Shown piece after piece: positions 7,180 through 15,085 of a stretch of DNA of 50,823 bases. The stretch spans positions 1 through 50,823 of the forward strand of contig SVHK01000008.1 in the NCBI GenBank assembly GCA_015055865.1, read 5' to 3'. Each line of letters starts with the position of its first letter. The first letter of the stretch is position 1. The position numbers and the translations under genes are program-made. The notes below the pieces were generated by a model, which had not been told where the DNA came from, did not search any database, and saw nothing but the letters and a program-made list of their open reading frames with translations. Origin of the DNA: Clostridiales bacterium. GTDB lineage: Bacteria > Bacillota > Clostridia > Christensenellales > Borkfalkiaceae.

Positions 7180-9507
7180 TTAACTAAAATAAACTTTTAC
7201 GTTATAACAACGACCTATTTCACCGACAGGAAGAATGTTGCCGTCTAACACCACACCGTCCATAACAAGCAAACCTTTATCCGAGCGTATAAATTCAATA
7301 TTATACGTCGCGCCTCTAAACGTTCTTTTCACTTGCGCGTTATTCCAATGTTTCGGGAAACAGGGAGAAATAAGCAATCCGTTTTTAACCGCTCTTACGC
7401 CGACGATATATTCCATAATCGCACGATACATCCAACCTGCAGTACCAGTCACCCAACTCATCGGCGCATCACCCTTGCGATACTTGCTCTCCGGCCCGAT
7501 ATACATATTGCTAATAGCATACGGCTCCATTCCGTTATCGGGATTGTTTGGATTATCATAAGAAATCTTTTTCAAAGTTTCGTAAGCATTATCCCCTCGC
7601 CCCAACAAACAATCGGCAACGATTTTGAAAGCAACGCCGTGATTATATACCGAACCGTTTTCGACCAACCCCGCCTTAAAATAGGACATTCTGCCAATTC
7701 GTTTCGTCCCTTCTTTATAAGACGGCGCACATTGAACGTAACCGTAGGGACAAGCTAATCGCTCTTCAACTTGATCCATTAAAGCATTTAACGTTTGCGT
7801 ATCCGCTAATTCCGCTAATACAGCCCATGTTTGCGGATTGAGAAAAATTTTCGCATATTCGTTTTCATCTGAACCTATTTTTTCGCCGTAATCGTTATAA
7901 CCGTACAATAAATGCCCACCGTCAAAACCGTACTTCATTACGTTTTCTTTCAATTCATCTCGGCGAGATTTATACAATGGAATCAAATCTCTTTTTCCGC
8001 AAAAATCAAGAATTTCAATAAATTCGTTATACGCTTTTATTGTCGCAATCGTACACCAAACACTTTCGCCTTTTCCTTGTAATCCGACACCGTCCAAACT
8101 GTCGTTCCAATCCCCGTGACGAAATAAAACCAAACCTCGTTCTCCTCGCGAAGAGTATAAATAATCCATTGCGCGTTGAACGTGCTCAAACACTGAATAC
8201 GTTTCTTCCGTACCGCGATACGGTAAAAACCCTTCAGGCTTATACGCATTCTCGTAACTATCGCCCTTTCTATAAGGAACTTTTTCCTCTAATACCGATA
8301 AATCTCCGCTTTCGTATAAATATGCCAATACGGTTGCGGGAATCCAAGCGCTACTATCGTTAAAGGGCGACGTATTATCTGGTTCAAACATTCGAATAGG
8401 ATTTCCGTCTTCGTATTGATGTTTTAATATTTCTTGTATACGCTTTCGAGCCAAAGGAGTATCCAAAGCAACAAATGCGGCAGTATCCTGCATTACGTCT
8501 CTAAATCCTCTACCGTACAAACGCCCCCAATCTTTTCCTAACGAAAGTTGTCTTTTCAGCCAAATATTCGCCATAGAATTAACGTATTCGTCAGGGGTAA
8601 CTATTTCCATAGCGTCAAGTCCCAATTCACAACGCTTACGTTGTTTTTGGAGTTCTTCTTCAAAACTTTCTTTATTTGAAAAACGCTTTGCTCCATCTAA
8701 ACATTCTTGATAATTTTTGCCGAAACCGCAAACGATTACCGTTTCAAAGCTTTCACCCGCAGTCAAATCCACAGCATACTGAAACGCACCTAAATAATTT
8801 TCTTCAAAAACCGACCCTAAACAAGACAATTTCTCCGTTTTCAGCCCCTGCGGTTCTTCGAAGGTATTATATAGCCCCCTAAAATCATTAGTCGTCACGG
8901 CAAAAGATTTTACTTCTTTGTCGGTGGAAAGATAGCTTTTTACGTATTCGTTTGGTAGCTTATCTCCCGTAACATCATAATAGATGCCGTTTAAGCCCTT
9001 GTCAAAATCCGCGCCCGCATAAGCTTCGTGTCCACCATTTTCAACCTTTGGCGAAACACAAAAATACAAATCCAACGCCTTACTTTGACGAGATTCATTA
9101 ATTACTTTTACAAAAAATATTACCGCGTTTCCTTCATTTGGAACTACGGTCGTATATTCTGTTTTTATTCCTTTGTGCTTACTAACGATTTTTTGATATC
9201 CCAAGCCTACGTGACATTCAAAAATGTCAAATTTTTCTTTTTTATAATTTCTATTGGGCGAATAAAAACTATTATCCGCTCTATCCTTGATATAAATCAA
9301 GCGCTCGCCGTTAAAAATCGATAAATTACGAATCCCGCTTTCAATGGGACGACGAATTCCGTTAATTACGCTCCAAGAGGTACCGAACCCAAACTGATCG
9401 CACGCACAAACCGTCGTATCATTCCAAAGGTAATTGAGCAACGGTCTTTTAGGATACATATTTTTTATAACGTATTCTTTTTTTAAATCGTCAAAAAAGC
9501 CTATCAT
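7180..9507 (-). CDS. GH94-family glycoside phosphorylase
   Basis: GH94 enzymes split beta-linked disaccharides or oligosaccharides with phosphate, giving a sugar 1-phosphate and saving ATP. The general-acid motif GDWND is at about 465-469 (HGDWNDSLDGVG). The order of domains is normal: N-terminal beta sandwich (to about 270), helical linker, then an (alpha/alpha)6 barrel with PYGYVQCAPSY and MSWVTGTAGWMYR. The start at 9507 follows GAGGAACAAAAG; the frame is open further upstream without a binding site. Length is 775 residues, close to cellobiose and chitobiose phosphorylases. No signal peptide. With a GH20 enzyme nearby, N,N'-diacetylchitobiose is a possible substrate, but the donor specificity cannot be read here. 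Confidence 0.9.
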   Translation of the reverse strand: MIGFFDDLKKEYVIKNMYPKRPLLNYLWNDTTVCACDQFGFGTSWSVINGIRRPIESGIRNLSIFNGERLIYIKDRADNSFYSPNRNYKKEKFDIFECHVGLGYQKIVSKHKGIKTEYTTVVPNEGNAVIFFVKVINESRQSKALDLYFCVSPKVENGGHEAYAGADFDKGLNGIYYDVTGDKLPNEYVKSYLSTDKEVKSFAVTTNDFRGLYNTFEEPQGLKTEKLSCLGSVFEENYLGAFQYAVDLTAGESFETVIVCGFGKNYQECLDGAKRFSNKESFEEELQKQRKRCELGLDAMEIVTPDEYVNSMANIWLKRQLSLGKDWGRLYGRGFRDVMQDTAAFVALDTPLARKRIQEILKHQYEDGNPIRMFEPDNTSPFNDSSAWIPATVLAYLYESGDLSVLEEKVPYRKGDSYENAYKPEGFLPYRGTEETYSVFEHVQRAMDYLYSSRGERGLVLFRHGDWNDSLDGVGLQGKGESVWCTIATIKAYNEFIEILDFCGKRDLIPLYKSRRDELKENVMKYGFDGGHLLYGYNDYGEKIGSDENEYAKIFLNPQTWAVLAELADTQTLNALMDQVEERLACPYGYVQCAPSYKEGTKRIGRMSYFKAGLVENGSVYNHGVAFKIVADCLLGRGDNAYETLKKISYDNPNNPDNGMEPYAISNMYIGPESKYRKGDAPMSWVTGTAGWMYRAIMEYIVGVRAVKNGLLISPCFPKHWNNAQVKRTFRGATYNIEFIRSDKGLLVMDGVVLDGNILPVGEIGRCYNVKVYFS

Positions 9508-9582
9508 CTTTTGTTCCTCATTTTTTATTATTGAATTGAAATTGAGCAAAATCCACCTAATAATACTATTCAACCCAAAAAA

Positions 9583-9588
9583 ATTATA
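9583..9588 (-). promoter_or_regulatory. Possible -10 box of the GH94 operon
   Basis: TATAAT on the minus strand, 75 bases before the GH94 start. No recognisable -35 box lies 16-18 bases upstream, which would fit a promoter that needs an activator such as the adjacent AraC-type protein. Confidence 0.35.
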
Positions 9589-9663
9589 CAACAAAAACAA
9601 CCGTTTGTATAGTATAAAATCGTCAAAAGGTATGTATATTTTCGCCAGTTTTTTAGTAAAAGT

Positions 9664-9692
9664 AAAAAAACACCGCCTAAAAAGGCGATGTT
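9664..9692 (-). terminator. Terminator of the AraC-type gene
   Basis: On the minus strand ACATCGCC pairs with GGCGGTGT (one G-U) around a short T-rich loop, followed by seven T. It separates the regulator transcript from the GH94 operon. Confidence 0.85.
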
Positions 9693-9732
9693 ATAATAAT
9701 ATTTTACAAGATATCCAAAAATTGAGAATTTT

Positions 9733-10731
9733 TTATTTCTTTCCGTAATTTTCTCTATATAAAGAAGGGGAAATCCCCTCGTTTTTCATAAAACATTTTT
9801 CAAAATGCGAAGAATCAAAAAAACCGCAATCAAGCGAAATATTAACGATTGTATCTTTCGTTGAGATTAAAAGCTCTTTTGCTTTATCTATTCTCGTCAT
9901 CAAAAGATATTGCATAGGAGTTTTATTTACGACCATTTTAAAATACCGTCCAAGCGTAGCGATAGAAACGTGAAAATTTTCAGCAATCGCTTCAATCGTA
10001 ATTTTCGACGATAAATTTTTTCGCATATATTCTATCACTTTAATCACTACGTTTTCGTATTCAAAAACAGTATTAGTATTCTGCGTTTTCTTTTCTTCCG
10101 AACAACCTCTCCCACTATCACTGTAATAATAACAAAACAAGCTAATCATTTGGAATACTATCGATTCTTTAATAAAATTAATAAATACGTCGCTATTATC
10201 TTCTTGTTCGGCTTCTACTTCCGATCTTTTATCGACAACGTCCGTCTTGTAATTCATTAATTCTTTAATCTTTTTCGTTATTACACTAAACGCTTCTTTA
10301 TGTAAATGTAAAAAAGCATTTCTTGTCATTTGATTTCTCATCTCCGGTTCAATTTGAAATAAAGAAACATAACCATCCAGCAATTCTAATTTTTCATTAA
10401 AATAATTAAAAAAATCATCGTTAATTAAGATATGGAATATAATCATATTTTCAATTTCAAAATAGCCGTGTTCCATATGCGGACAAATAATAAAAACATC
10501 TCCTTCATTTGCGTAAACTTTTCCGCCGTTAATATAATGAACGCCTCGGCCTTGCACAACGATATTTATTTCATAAAATTCGTGTCTATGCATTTTTATC
10601 GGATATTTCAAACTGGAATCGTGATAATAACATATAATATTTTTTTTAGTTTTCCCATTTAAAAAGAAATCAATTAAAAAATAATCGTGATTGCTTTTAG
10701 GCAATTTTTCTGGAATATTTAAATCGCTCAT
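9733..10731 (-). CDS. AraC-family transcriptional regulator
   Basis: Residues about 35-130 form a cupin-like sensor (MHRHEFYEINIV, NEGDVFIICPHMEHGY), and residues about 225-330 form the two helix-turn-helix units (ITIEAIAENFHVSIATLGRYF and the CGFFDSSHFEKCF-x9-SPSLYR signature). Such proteins bind a sugar in the cupin and activate nearby operons. Upstream are AGGAG and a consensus promoter. The gene lies head-to-tail upstream of the GH94 operon with its own terminator, so it most likely controls GH94, the ADP-ribosylglycohydrolase-fold protein, the permease and GH20. The sequence between the sensor and DNA-binding domains is highly charged. Confidence 0.92.
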   Translation of the reverse strand: MSDLNIPEKLPKSNHDYFLIDFFLNGKTKKNIICYYHDSSLKYPIKMHRHEFYEINIVVQGRGVHYINGGKVYANEGDVFIICPHMEHGYFEIENMIIFHILINDDFFNYFNEKLELLDGYVSLFQIEPEMRNQMTRNAFLHLHKEAFSVITKKIKELMNYKTDVVDKRSEVEAEQEDNSDVFINFIKESIVFQMISLFCYYYSDSGRGCSEEKKTQNTNTVFEYENVVIKVIEYMRKNLSSKITIEAIAENFHVSIATLGRYFKMVVNKTPMQYLLMTRIDKAKELLISTKDTIVNISLDCGFFDSSHFEKCFMKNEGISPSLYRENYGKK

Positions 10732-10765
10732 TTTTCGCTCCTATATTTAAAAACTACGCTTTTAT

Positions 10766-10794
10766 ATTATATATCCTAATTTTATTTTTGTCAA
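10766..10794 (-). promoter_or_regulatory. Consensus promoter of the AraC-type gene
   Basis: TTGACA (10794-10789), a 17-base spacer and TATAAT (10771-10766) on the minus strand; a perfect match to the vegetative consensus. Confidence 0.88.
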
Positions 10795-10884
10795 TAGTTT
10801 TAAAAAGTCTTGTTTTTACTATCAATTTCATCAACGGGAATGAGTCTTATACAGTACAGAACTCATTCGCAAATTTAATATTTT

Positions 10885-11313
10885 TTGTTTAAATTTTGGG
10901 GTTCACTTCAGTTATTTGTCTTGGCGCTTTATACAGGACTACGTCCTAACGAATACAGGACGGCAAAAATTGACGGACAGTTTATTGTAGCGGTTAATAG
11001 CAAGCGAAAAACGAAAAAAGTGCAATATAAGCGGATTCCTATTTGTAAAAAGTTATCGAAGTATTTAGAGAGCATAACGCAATTTCCCGTTTATCACGAC
11101 AAATACATATCTACGGAATTTTCTAAATACTGCCCTAATCACAAGCTTTACGATTTGTGAACCACTTTTTATTCAAGGTGCAAGGAACTGAACGTAGCGG
11201 AAAACGCGTTAAAAGAATTTGTCGAACATAGTTTAGGTGCGCTTGGAAACGCCTACACCGATTTATCCGACGAATACCTACTAGCCGAGGGAAAGAAATT
11301 AGATAATTGGTAA
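10885..11313 (+). pseudogene. Tyrosine recombinase (integrase) remnant, interrupted by TGA
   Basis: Only the catalytic domain remains. The first block has LALYTGLRPNEYR with the Box I arginine. The second reads HKLYDL, then TGA at 11158-11160, then TTFYSRC; related integrases have Arg after YDL, so a CGA-to-TGA change removes the Box II arginine. The same frame then runs on for 50 codons through VEHSLG and the region with the candidate nucleophile tyrosine ([11 protein letters not shown]) to a TAA. No ATG starts the frame and the N-terminal DNA-binding arm is missing. It points toward tRNA-Glu 100 bases away, a typical integration target. Confidence 0.85.
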
Positions 11314-11369
11314 ACGAATTCTTCCCCAAAACTTCTCCATTTTCAAAGATTTTCAACCCATTACACAAC

Positions 11370-11412
11370 AAAAATAGGCGGTTTTTTAACGAAAAATCGC
11401 TAAAAAACCGCC
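11370..11412 (-). terminator. Terminator of tRNA-Glu
   Basis: On the minus strand GGCGGTTTTTTA pairs with TAAAAAACCGCC around a loop that itself contains a small pairing, followed by TATTTTTG. It begins just past the tRNA 3' end. Confidence 0.85.
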
Positions 11413-11416
11413 GTTT

Positions 11417-11491
11417 TGGTGACCTTATCGGGACTCGAACCCGAGTTTACGCCGTGAGAGGGCGTCGTCTTAACCGCTTGACCATAAGGCC
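11417..11491 (-). tRNA. tRNA-Glu (anticodon CTC)
   Basis: The 75-nt gene folds into a cloverleaf. Acceptor GGCCTTA pairs with TAAGGTC, the anticodon stem is ACGCC/GGCGT with loop CTCTCAC, the T arm is TCGGG/CCCGA, and CCA is encoded. The anticodon CTC reads GAG. Confidence 0.97.
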
Positions 11492-11511
11492 GTCATTTCT
11501 ATTGCTTATGT

Positions 11512-11540
11512 AGTATAGCACATTTTTTTGCCTTTCGCAA
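11512..11540 (-). promoter_or_regulatory. Promoter of tRNA-Glu
   Basis: TTGCGA (11540-11535), a 17-base spacer and TATACT (11517-11512) on the minus strand. Confidence 0.75.
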
Positions 11541-11605
11541 GTGTTTTTCACCTTTCCTTTTAATTTTTTTCACATTCATTGAAAAAACACCTTCTTCCCC
11601 TTTTT

Positions 11606-11640
11606 TTAAAAAATTTTAGACCCGCCAAAAGCCGAGTCTA
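11606..11640 (-). terminator. Terminator of the EamA transporter gene
   Basis: On the minus strand TAGACTCGGC pairs with GGCGGGTCTA with one mismatch and one G-U, followed by AAAATTTTTT. It lies 18 bases after the stop codon. Confidence 0.7.
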
Positions 11641-11657
11641 TCTCTATTTTTATTTTA

Positions 11658-12536
11658 TCATATTGACAATACGCCCGTCGCAAGCATACCAACCGCAACG
11701 CCCAACCACTGCCACCATTGCATTTTTTCTTTGAACACGAACGCCGAAAACAAAGTCGTTACGATTAAACCACCTACGGAGATCACGGGATAAATTAAGC
11801 TCGGCGAAAGAGTACTCGTCGCCATATACATCACAGCCAAATTCATCAACACGTTTCCTACGCCCGCAATCACAGGAAAAGGCAACGACTTTTTTATAAT
11901 TTCTTTACTATCCGCTTTATCGTCGCGCAAATACAAAACCAAGCACACGCTTACCGCGATAATCATTGCGGAAAACATTAAAAAATTACCATACTGGCCG
12001 TCGTACGCCCGTTGTTGTGTCTTTTGCACGATAGAGCAACCTGCATTACCTAAAAACATTATTAACACGTACGTAAGCCACTTCAACGAGACCCTGCTCC
12101 CTTCCTTTTTCCCTGAATACAAGCAAAGCCACAACGCAAGCGCAACCAACGCAAGACCAAGCCAAGTCCACCATCGAGGCGTTTCCCAACCGACGATAAA
12201 ACCCCAAATCGCAACGGCTATCAAGGAAAGTTGCAAAATCAACGACGTTAAAAGAATGGGACCAGTTTTCAAGGCGTAAATGGTAGAAATCGCGCAAATC
12301 GCGTAAAATATACCGAATAGAACCGCGTAAGGTAATACCGACCATTCCACTTGCAAATCACTTAAAAACAAGACCATCCAACCGACGAACACCGTGCCGA
12401 TGATAAGCAAATTATAAAGAGAAGACGCGCCTTTTTTACCGTCGTTCTTACGATTATAAAATCCGCCGAAAATGGACACGAACGAAACGAAAAAAACTGA
12501 ACTTATTAAACATAAATACGGCATACGCCACCCCAC
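11658..12536 (-). CDS. EamA/DMT-superfamily transporter
   Basis: About ten predicted membrane helices are arranged as two five-helix repeats; each half ends with a conserved patch (QWWQWLGVAVGMLATGVLSI in the second). This is the drug/metabolite transporter fold that moves small metabolites. The first codon used here is GTG; an ATG four codons later (12524) is also possible because the ribosome binding site is weak. Two direct copies of ATTTGGGAT, one helical turn apart, lie in the leader. The substrate cannot be inferred. It is a single-gene unit with its own terminator. Confidence 0.8.
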   Translation of the reverse strand: MGWRMPYLCLISSVFFVSFVSIFGGFYNRKNDGKKGASSLYNLLIIGTVFVGWMVLFLSDLQVEWSVLPYAVLFGIFYAICAISTIYALKTGPILLTSLILQLSLIAVAIWGFIVGWETPRWWTWLGLALVALALWLCLYSGKKEGSRVSLKWLTYVLIMFLGNAGCSIVQKTQQRAYDGQYGNFLMFSAMIIAVSVCLVLYLRDDKADSKEIIKKSLPFPVIAGVGNVLMNLAVMYMATSTLSPSLIYPVISVGGLIVTTLFSAFVFKEKMQWWQWLGVAVGMLATGVLSI

Positions 12537-12590
12537 TAATACAAGTTTTACCTATCCCAAATGATCCCAAATACGTTTATATACTATGTA

Positions 12591-12617
12591 AAAACGGCGC
12601 ACCAAGTACGCCGTTTT
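12591..12617 (-). terminator. Terminator of the DUF1858 gene
   Basis: AAAACGGCG pairs with CGCCGTTTT around a 9-base loop, with T tracts on both strands. It lies just past the DUF1858 stop. Confidence 0.88.
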
Positions 12618-12623
12618 TTAATT

Positions 12624-12824
12624 TTAGTCTTCTAAACCTTCGTTGAGTTTTACAAGCAACGCGTCAAGGTCTTCGCCGTGAACGGCAACCGCTTGAGCGA
12701 CCGTTTCGCCGTGCGCCATCGCGCAACCGAAACAATGCATACCAGCGCTCATCAAAATTTCAGGAGCGTTGGGATTAATTTGCAAGCAATCCGCAATCAA
12801 GGTATCCGCAGTAATCTTTGCCAT
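12624..12824 (-). CDS. DUF1858 domain protein with redox CxxC
   Basis: A 66-residue cytoplasmic protein composed of a single DUF1858 domain. It has the usual opening (ITADTLIADCLQ), the AGMHCFGCAMA segment with the CFGC pair, and the closing LDALLVKLNEGLED helix. The domain occurs beside or inside ScdA-like, hybrid-cluster or rhodanese proteins, and the CxxC suggests a redox or Fe-S related role. AAAGGAG precedes the start. It is monocistronic between its own promoter and terminator. No partner gene is adjacent. Confidence 0.9.
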   Translation of the reverse strand: MAKITADTLIADCLQINPNAPEILMSAGMHCFGCAMAHGETVAQAVAVHGEDLDALLVKLNEGLED

Positions 12825-12860
12825 AAAATTATTCTCCTTTAATGATTTTTAACTTTTACT

Positions 12861-12889
12861 ATTTTAGCATATTTGATTAAAAAATACAA
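12861..12889 (-). promoter_or_regulatory. Promoter of the DUF1858 gene
   Basis: TTGTAT (12889-12884), a 17-base spacer and TAAAAT (12866-12861) on the minus strand. Confidence 0.65.
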
Positions 12890-12927
12890 GCTGTCCGCAT
12901 AGGTTTTCAACATTTTTTATAAAACTT

Positions 12928-14241
12928 TTACAAAACCAAAGCCAACCCGATTAATGCGGAACATAACGCAGGTACGCCCACCGCAACCCCGTAAACAATA
13001 AATTTTTTAAACGAAAACTCTACTTCGTGCGTCCGCAAAAGACCCGTCCACATAATCCCCGCTAATGCGCCGACGGGAGTCAGGTACGCGCCTAAATTAC
13101 TCCCTATAATCGTCGCGTAAATCTTCGCGCTCGTCGCTACTCCGCTTTCAATCACTCCGCCGAATAATACGCTCATCGGAATATTATTAATCAAATTCGC
13201 GCTCAAAAATGAAGTTATGCCGTACTTAAAAAGCTCGGCTTTATCTCCACCGCCTGAAAGAAGATTGGAAATTTGAGTCGTCACACCATATTTTTGCAAA
13301 GCTAAAACGAGCGTGAACATCGACAAAACGAACGGGACCAACTCCCAAGGTTCGCGTCGAATAGACGAACCAAGCAATCGACCGGAAGACGGAACGCGTT
13401 TTTTCGTCAACGCGTAAACGAGTGTACTCCACGCCAAACTTCCTGCAAAACAAACGGATACGAGCCACATCGACACGGCAATATAGGACGATACCGCCAA
13501 GCATAAAATACACCCGACAAGATGAACGACTCCTATTCCTATCAAATTTTTATCTGCTTTTTCCAACGCCTTTTCAAGTGGCGCTAAGGGAGAAGAAAGT
13601 TGTTTTCTAAATAATAAAACGAGTACGCCCAACGCCGTAAAGCCCGACAAAAGCGTAGGCAACCACATTATAGAAAGGTAGTTTGCAAAACTTATTGAGC
13701 AAACGGCGGAAAGGTAAATATTCGTCGGATTTCCGATGACGAGCGCCATACTCCAAGTATTCGCCGCAACGAATTCACCGACGAGATAGGGCACGGGACT
13801 GATTTTTTCTTCTTTGCAAAAATGACAAATGAACGGCGTAAAAGTCAATACTACGATATCGTTGGACGTAAAAACCGTTAAAACGGACACCAACAAATAC
13901 AACCGTAAAAAAAGTTTCATCTGGCTACCGCGCGCGTGGCGTAACATTGAAAATGCCATACGGCGGAAAAAGCCAAGCTCGTCAAGATAGACGGATAAAA
14001 AAGTCAAGGATAAAAATAAAGCGAGTATTTTTAACGGATTCATTTCACCCGACGCCGTTAAACCAACCCAAAGTTCGCTCGGCGATAAAAGTCCGCTAGC
14101 AAGCAAAAGAACGCCCCCTGCAAACGCAGGAAGCCAATACACGCCTATTCTATGTCCTTTCCATTCCAAGGAAGGTTTCGTTAAAACCAGCGCAATTAAG
14201 CCTATACAGGCAATCGCGCAAATAATAATCGTCCAAATCAT
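12928..14241 (-). CDS. ArsB/NhaD-like ion transporter
   Basis: A roughly 11-helix membrane protein of the ArsB/CitM group. The first half has the buried TSNDIVVLTFTPF hairpin and GNPTNI; the second half has the matching NLINNIPMSVLFGG and GSNLGAYLTPVGALAG. Members export arsenite or exchange Na+/H+, or transport dicarboxylates. No ars genes (ArsR, ArsC, ArsA) are nearby, so arsenite export is not supported by context. The gene follows the phosphatase gene by 27 bases, and a small GCCCG-TTT-CGGGC hairpin lies just before its start, so they may share a transcript. The ribosome binding site (GAAAGAG) is weak. Confidence 0.85.
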   Translation of the reverse strand: MIWTIIICAIACIGLIALVLTKPSLEWKGHRIGVYWLPAFAGGVLLLASGLLSPSELWVGLTASGEMNPLKILALFLSLTFLSVYLDELGFFRRMAFSMLRHARGSQMKLFLRLYLLVSVLTVFTSNDIVVLTFTPFICHFCKEEKISPVPYLVGEFVAANTWSMALVIGNPTNIYLSAVCSISFANYLSIMWLPTLLSGFTALGVLVLLFRKQLSSPLAPLEKALEKADKNLIGIGVVHLVGCILCLAVSSYIAVSMWLVSVCFAGSLAWSTLVYALTKKRVPSSGRLLGSSIRREPWELVPFVLSMFTLVLALQKYGVTTQISNLLSGGGDKAELFKYGITSFLSANLINNIPMSVLFGGVIESGVATSAKIYATIIGSNLGAYLTPVGALAGIMWTGLLRTHEVEFSFKKFIVYGVAVGVPALCSALIGLALVL

Positions 14242-14268
14242 ACTCTTTCAAGCCCGAAACGGGCAACG

Positions 14269-15021
14269 TTAAAAATATTTATTAAAAAACTTTTTCAACG
14301 GCTGATAGACGGGAACTTTGACTTCTTTTCCGTCTAAAACATCTCTCATTACGCTAAAAATTTTTTCCAATCTTTCCCCTTCGCCTTTTTCTTCGAGCAA
14401 CGCTTTAATTTGCGCTAAATTGGGCGGTCGGTCGGTTAGATTATGCGTATCCGAGCCCAAACAGGAAATACAACCCTTTTTCAACATCGCAAACGCCAAA
14501 TTTTTGGTTTTTTTAAAGACGAAAGATTTAGTATTTACTTGAAATAAGCAACCCAAGTCCGAAAGAAGCGACAAATACGCAGGATTTTTCCTTACGGCAG
14601 GATAACGTTCTACGTGCGCGATAATCGGAGTATAATCCGTATCCAAAATAAAATCTCTCAAACGAAAAATCAACTTTTCCGACCACGATTTAGTGAACGG
14701 TAACTCTAAAAGTATATATTTCGTGTTTTCAATCGCAAGTTTACAAAGCTCACCATTGGGAACTATTTTCATTTCGTCGAAATACGTTTCCGCGCCCAAT
14801 CTAAATTTTATCCCGTCAATTTTATCCGAAATTTTTTCAAACGCAATTTGACGGTTTTCTAAAAATTTTTCAGGGCTATTTTTCTTTCCGTAATAATGAG
14901 GCGTGAATACGATTTCTTGAACACCTTGCTCTTTTTCCACTTTTATAAGCGCGAGCGAAGTTTCTACGTCACGCGCGCCGTCGTCGATACCGGGAAGAAT
15001 ATGGGTATGCAAATCAATCAT
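14269..15021 (-). CDS. CpsB/YwqE-type PHP phosphatase
   Basis: A PHP-fold metal-dependent phosphatase of the CpsB/YwqE group. It has MIDLHTHILPGIDDGARD at the N-terminus (metal His and Asp residues), FTPHYY near residue 40, IAHVERYP near 137 and GSDTHNLTDRPPN near 193, which are the expected metal ligands. Relatives dephosphorylate the tyrosine cluster of capsule-regulating kinases. No capsule or BY-kinase genes are in the window, so it is a detached copy here. AAGGAG lies at normal distance, inside the tail of a stable hairpin. It is probably cotranscribed with the preceding purL. Confidence 0.88.
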   Translation of the reverse strand: MIDLHTHILPGIDDGARDVETSLALIKVEKEQGVQEIVFTPHYYGKKNSPEKFLENRQIAFEKISDKIDGIKFRLGAETYFDEMKIVPNGELCKLAIENTKYILLELPFTKSWSEKLIFRLRDFILDTDYTPIIAHVERYPAVRKNPAYLSLLSDLGCLFQVNTKSFVFKKTKNLAFAMLKKGCISCLGSDTHNLTDRPPNLAQIKALLEEKGEGERLEKIFSVMRDVLDGKEVKVPVYQPLKKFFNKYF

Positions 15022-15032
15022 CTTTTACTCCT

Positions 15033-15065
15033 TTTTGCCCATAGCCGAATCAGCTATGGGCAAAA
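15033..15065 (-). other. Intercistronic hairpin between purL and the phosphatase gene
   Basis: GCCCATAGC (15037-15045) and GCTATGGGC (15053-15061) form a perfect 9-bp stem, extended by T/A pairs to 13. On the transcribed strand it is followed by A residues and AAGGAG, not by U residues, so it is not a usual terminator. It may stabilise the purL mRNA end or gate translation of the next gene. Confidence 0.6.
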
Positions 15066-15085
15066 GTTCGTTTGAAATCAATTTA

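Noticed and set aside
11158..11160. TGA read as an amino acid (recoding or alternative code)
   Set aside because: Other genes end normally in TGA, no selenocysteine signal is visible, and the integrase also lacks its N-terminal part, so decay is the simpler reading.
12928..14241. Arsenic resistance operon
   Set aside because: Only the ArsB-like transporter is present; no ArsR, ArsC, ArsA or ArsD nearby, so substrate is left open.
14269..15021. Capsule locus marker
   Set aside because: The CpsB/YwqE-type phosphatase stands alone; no kinase, polymerase or glycosyltransferase genes are close.
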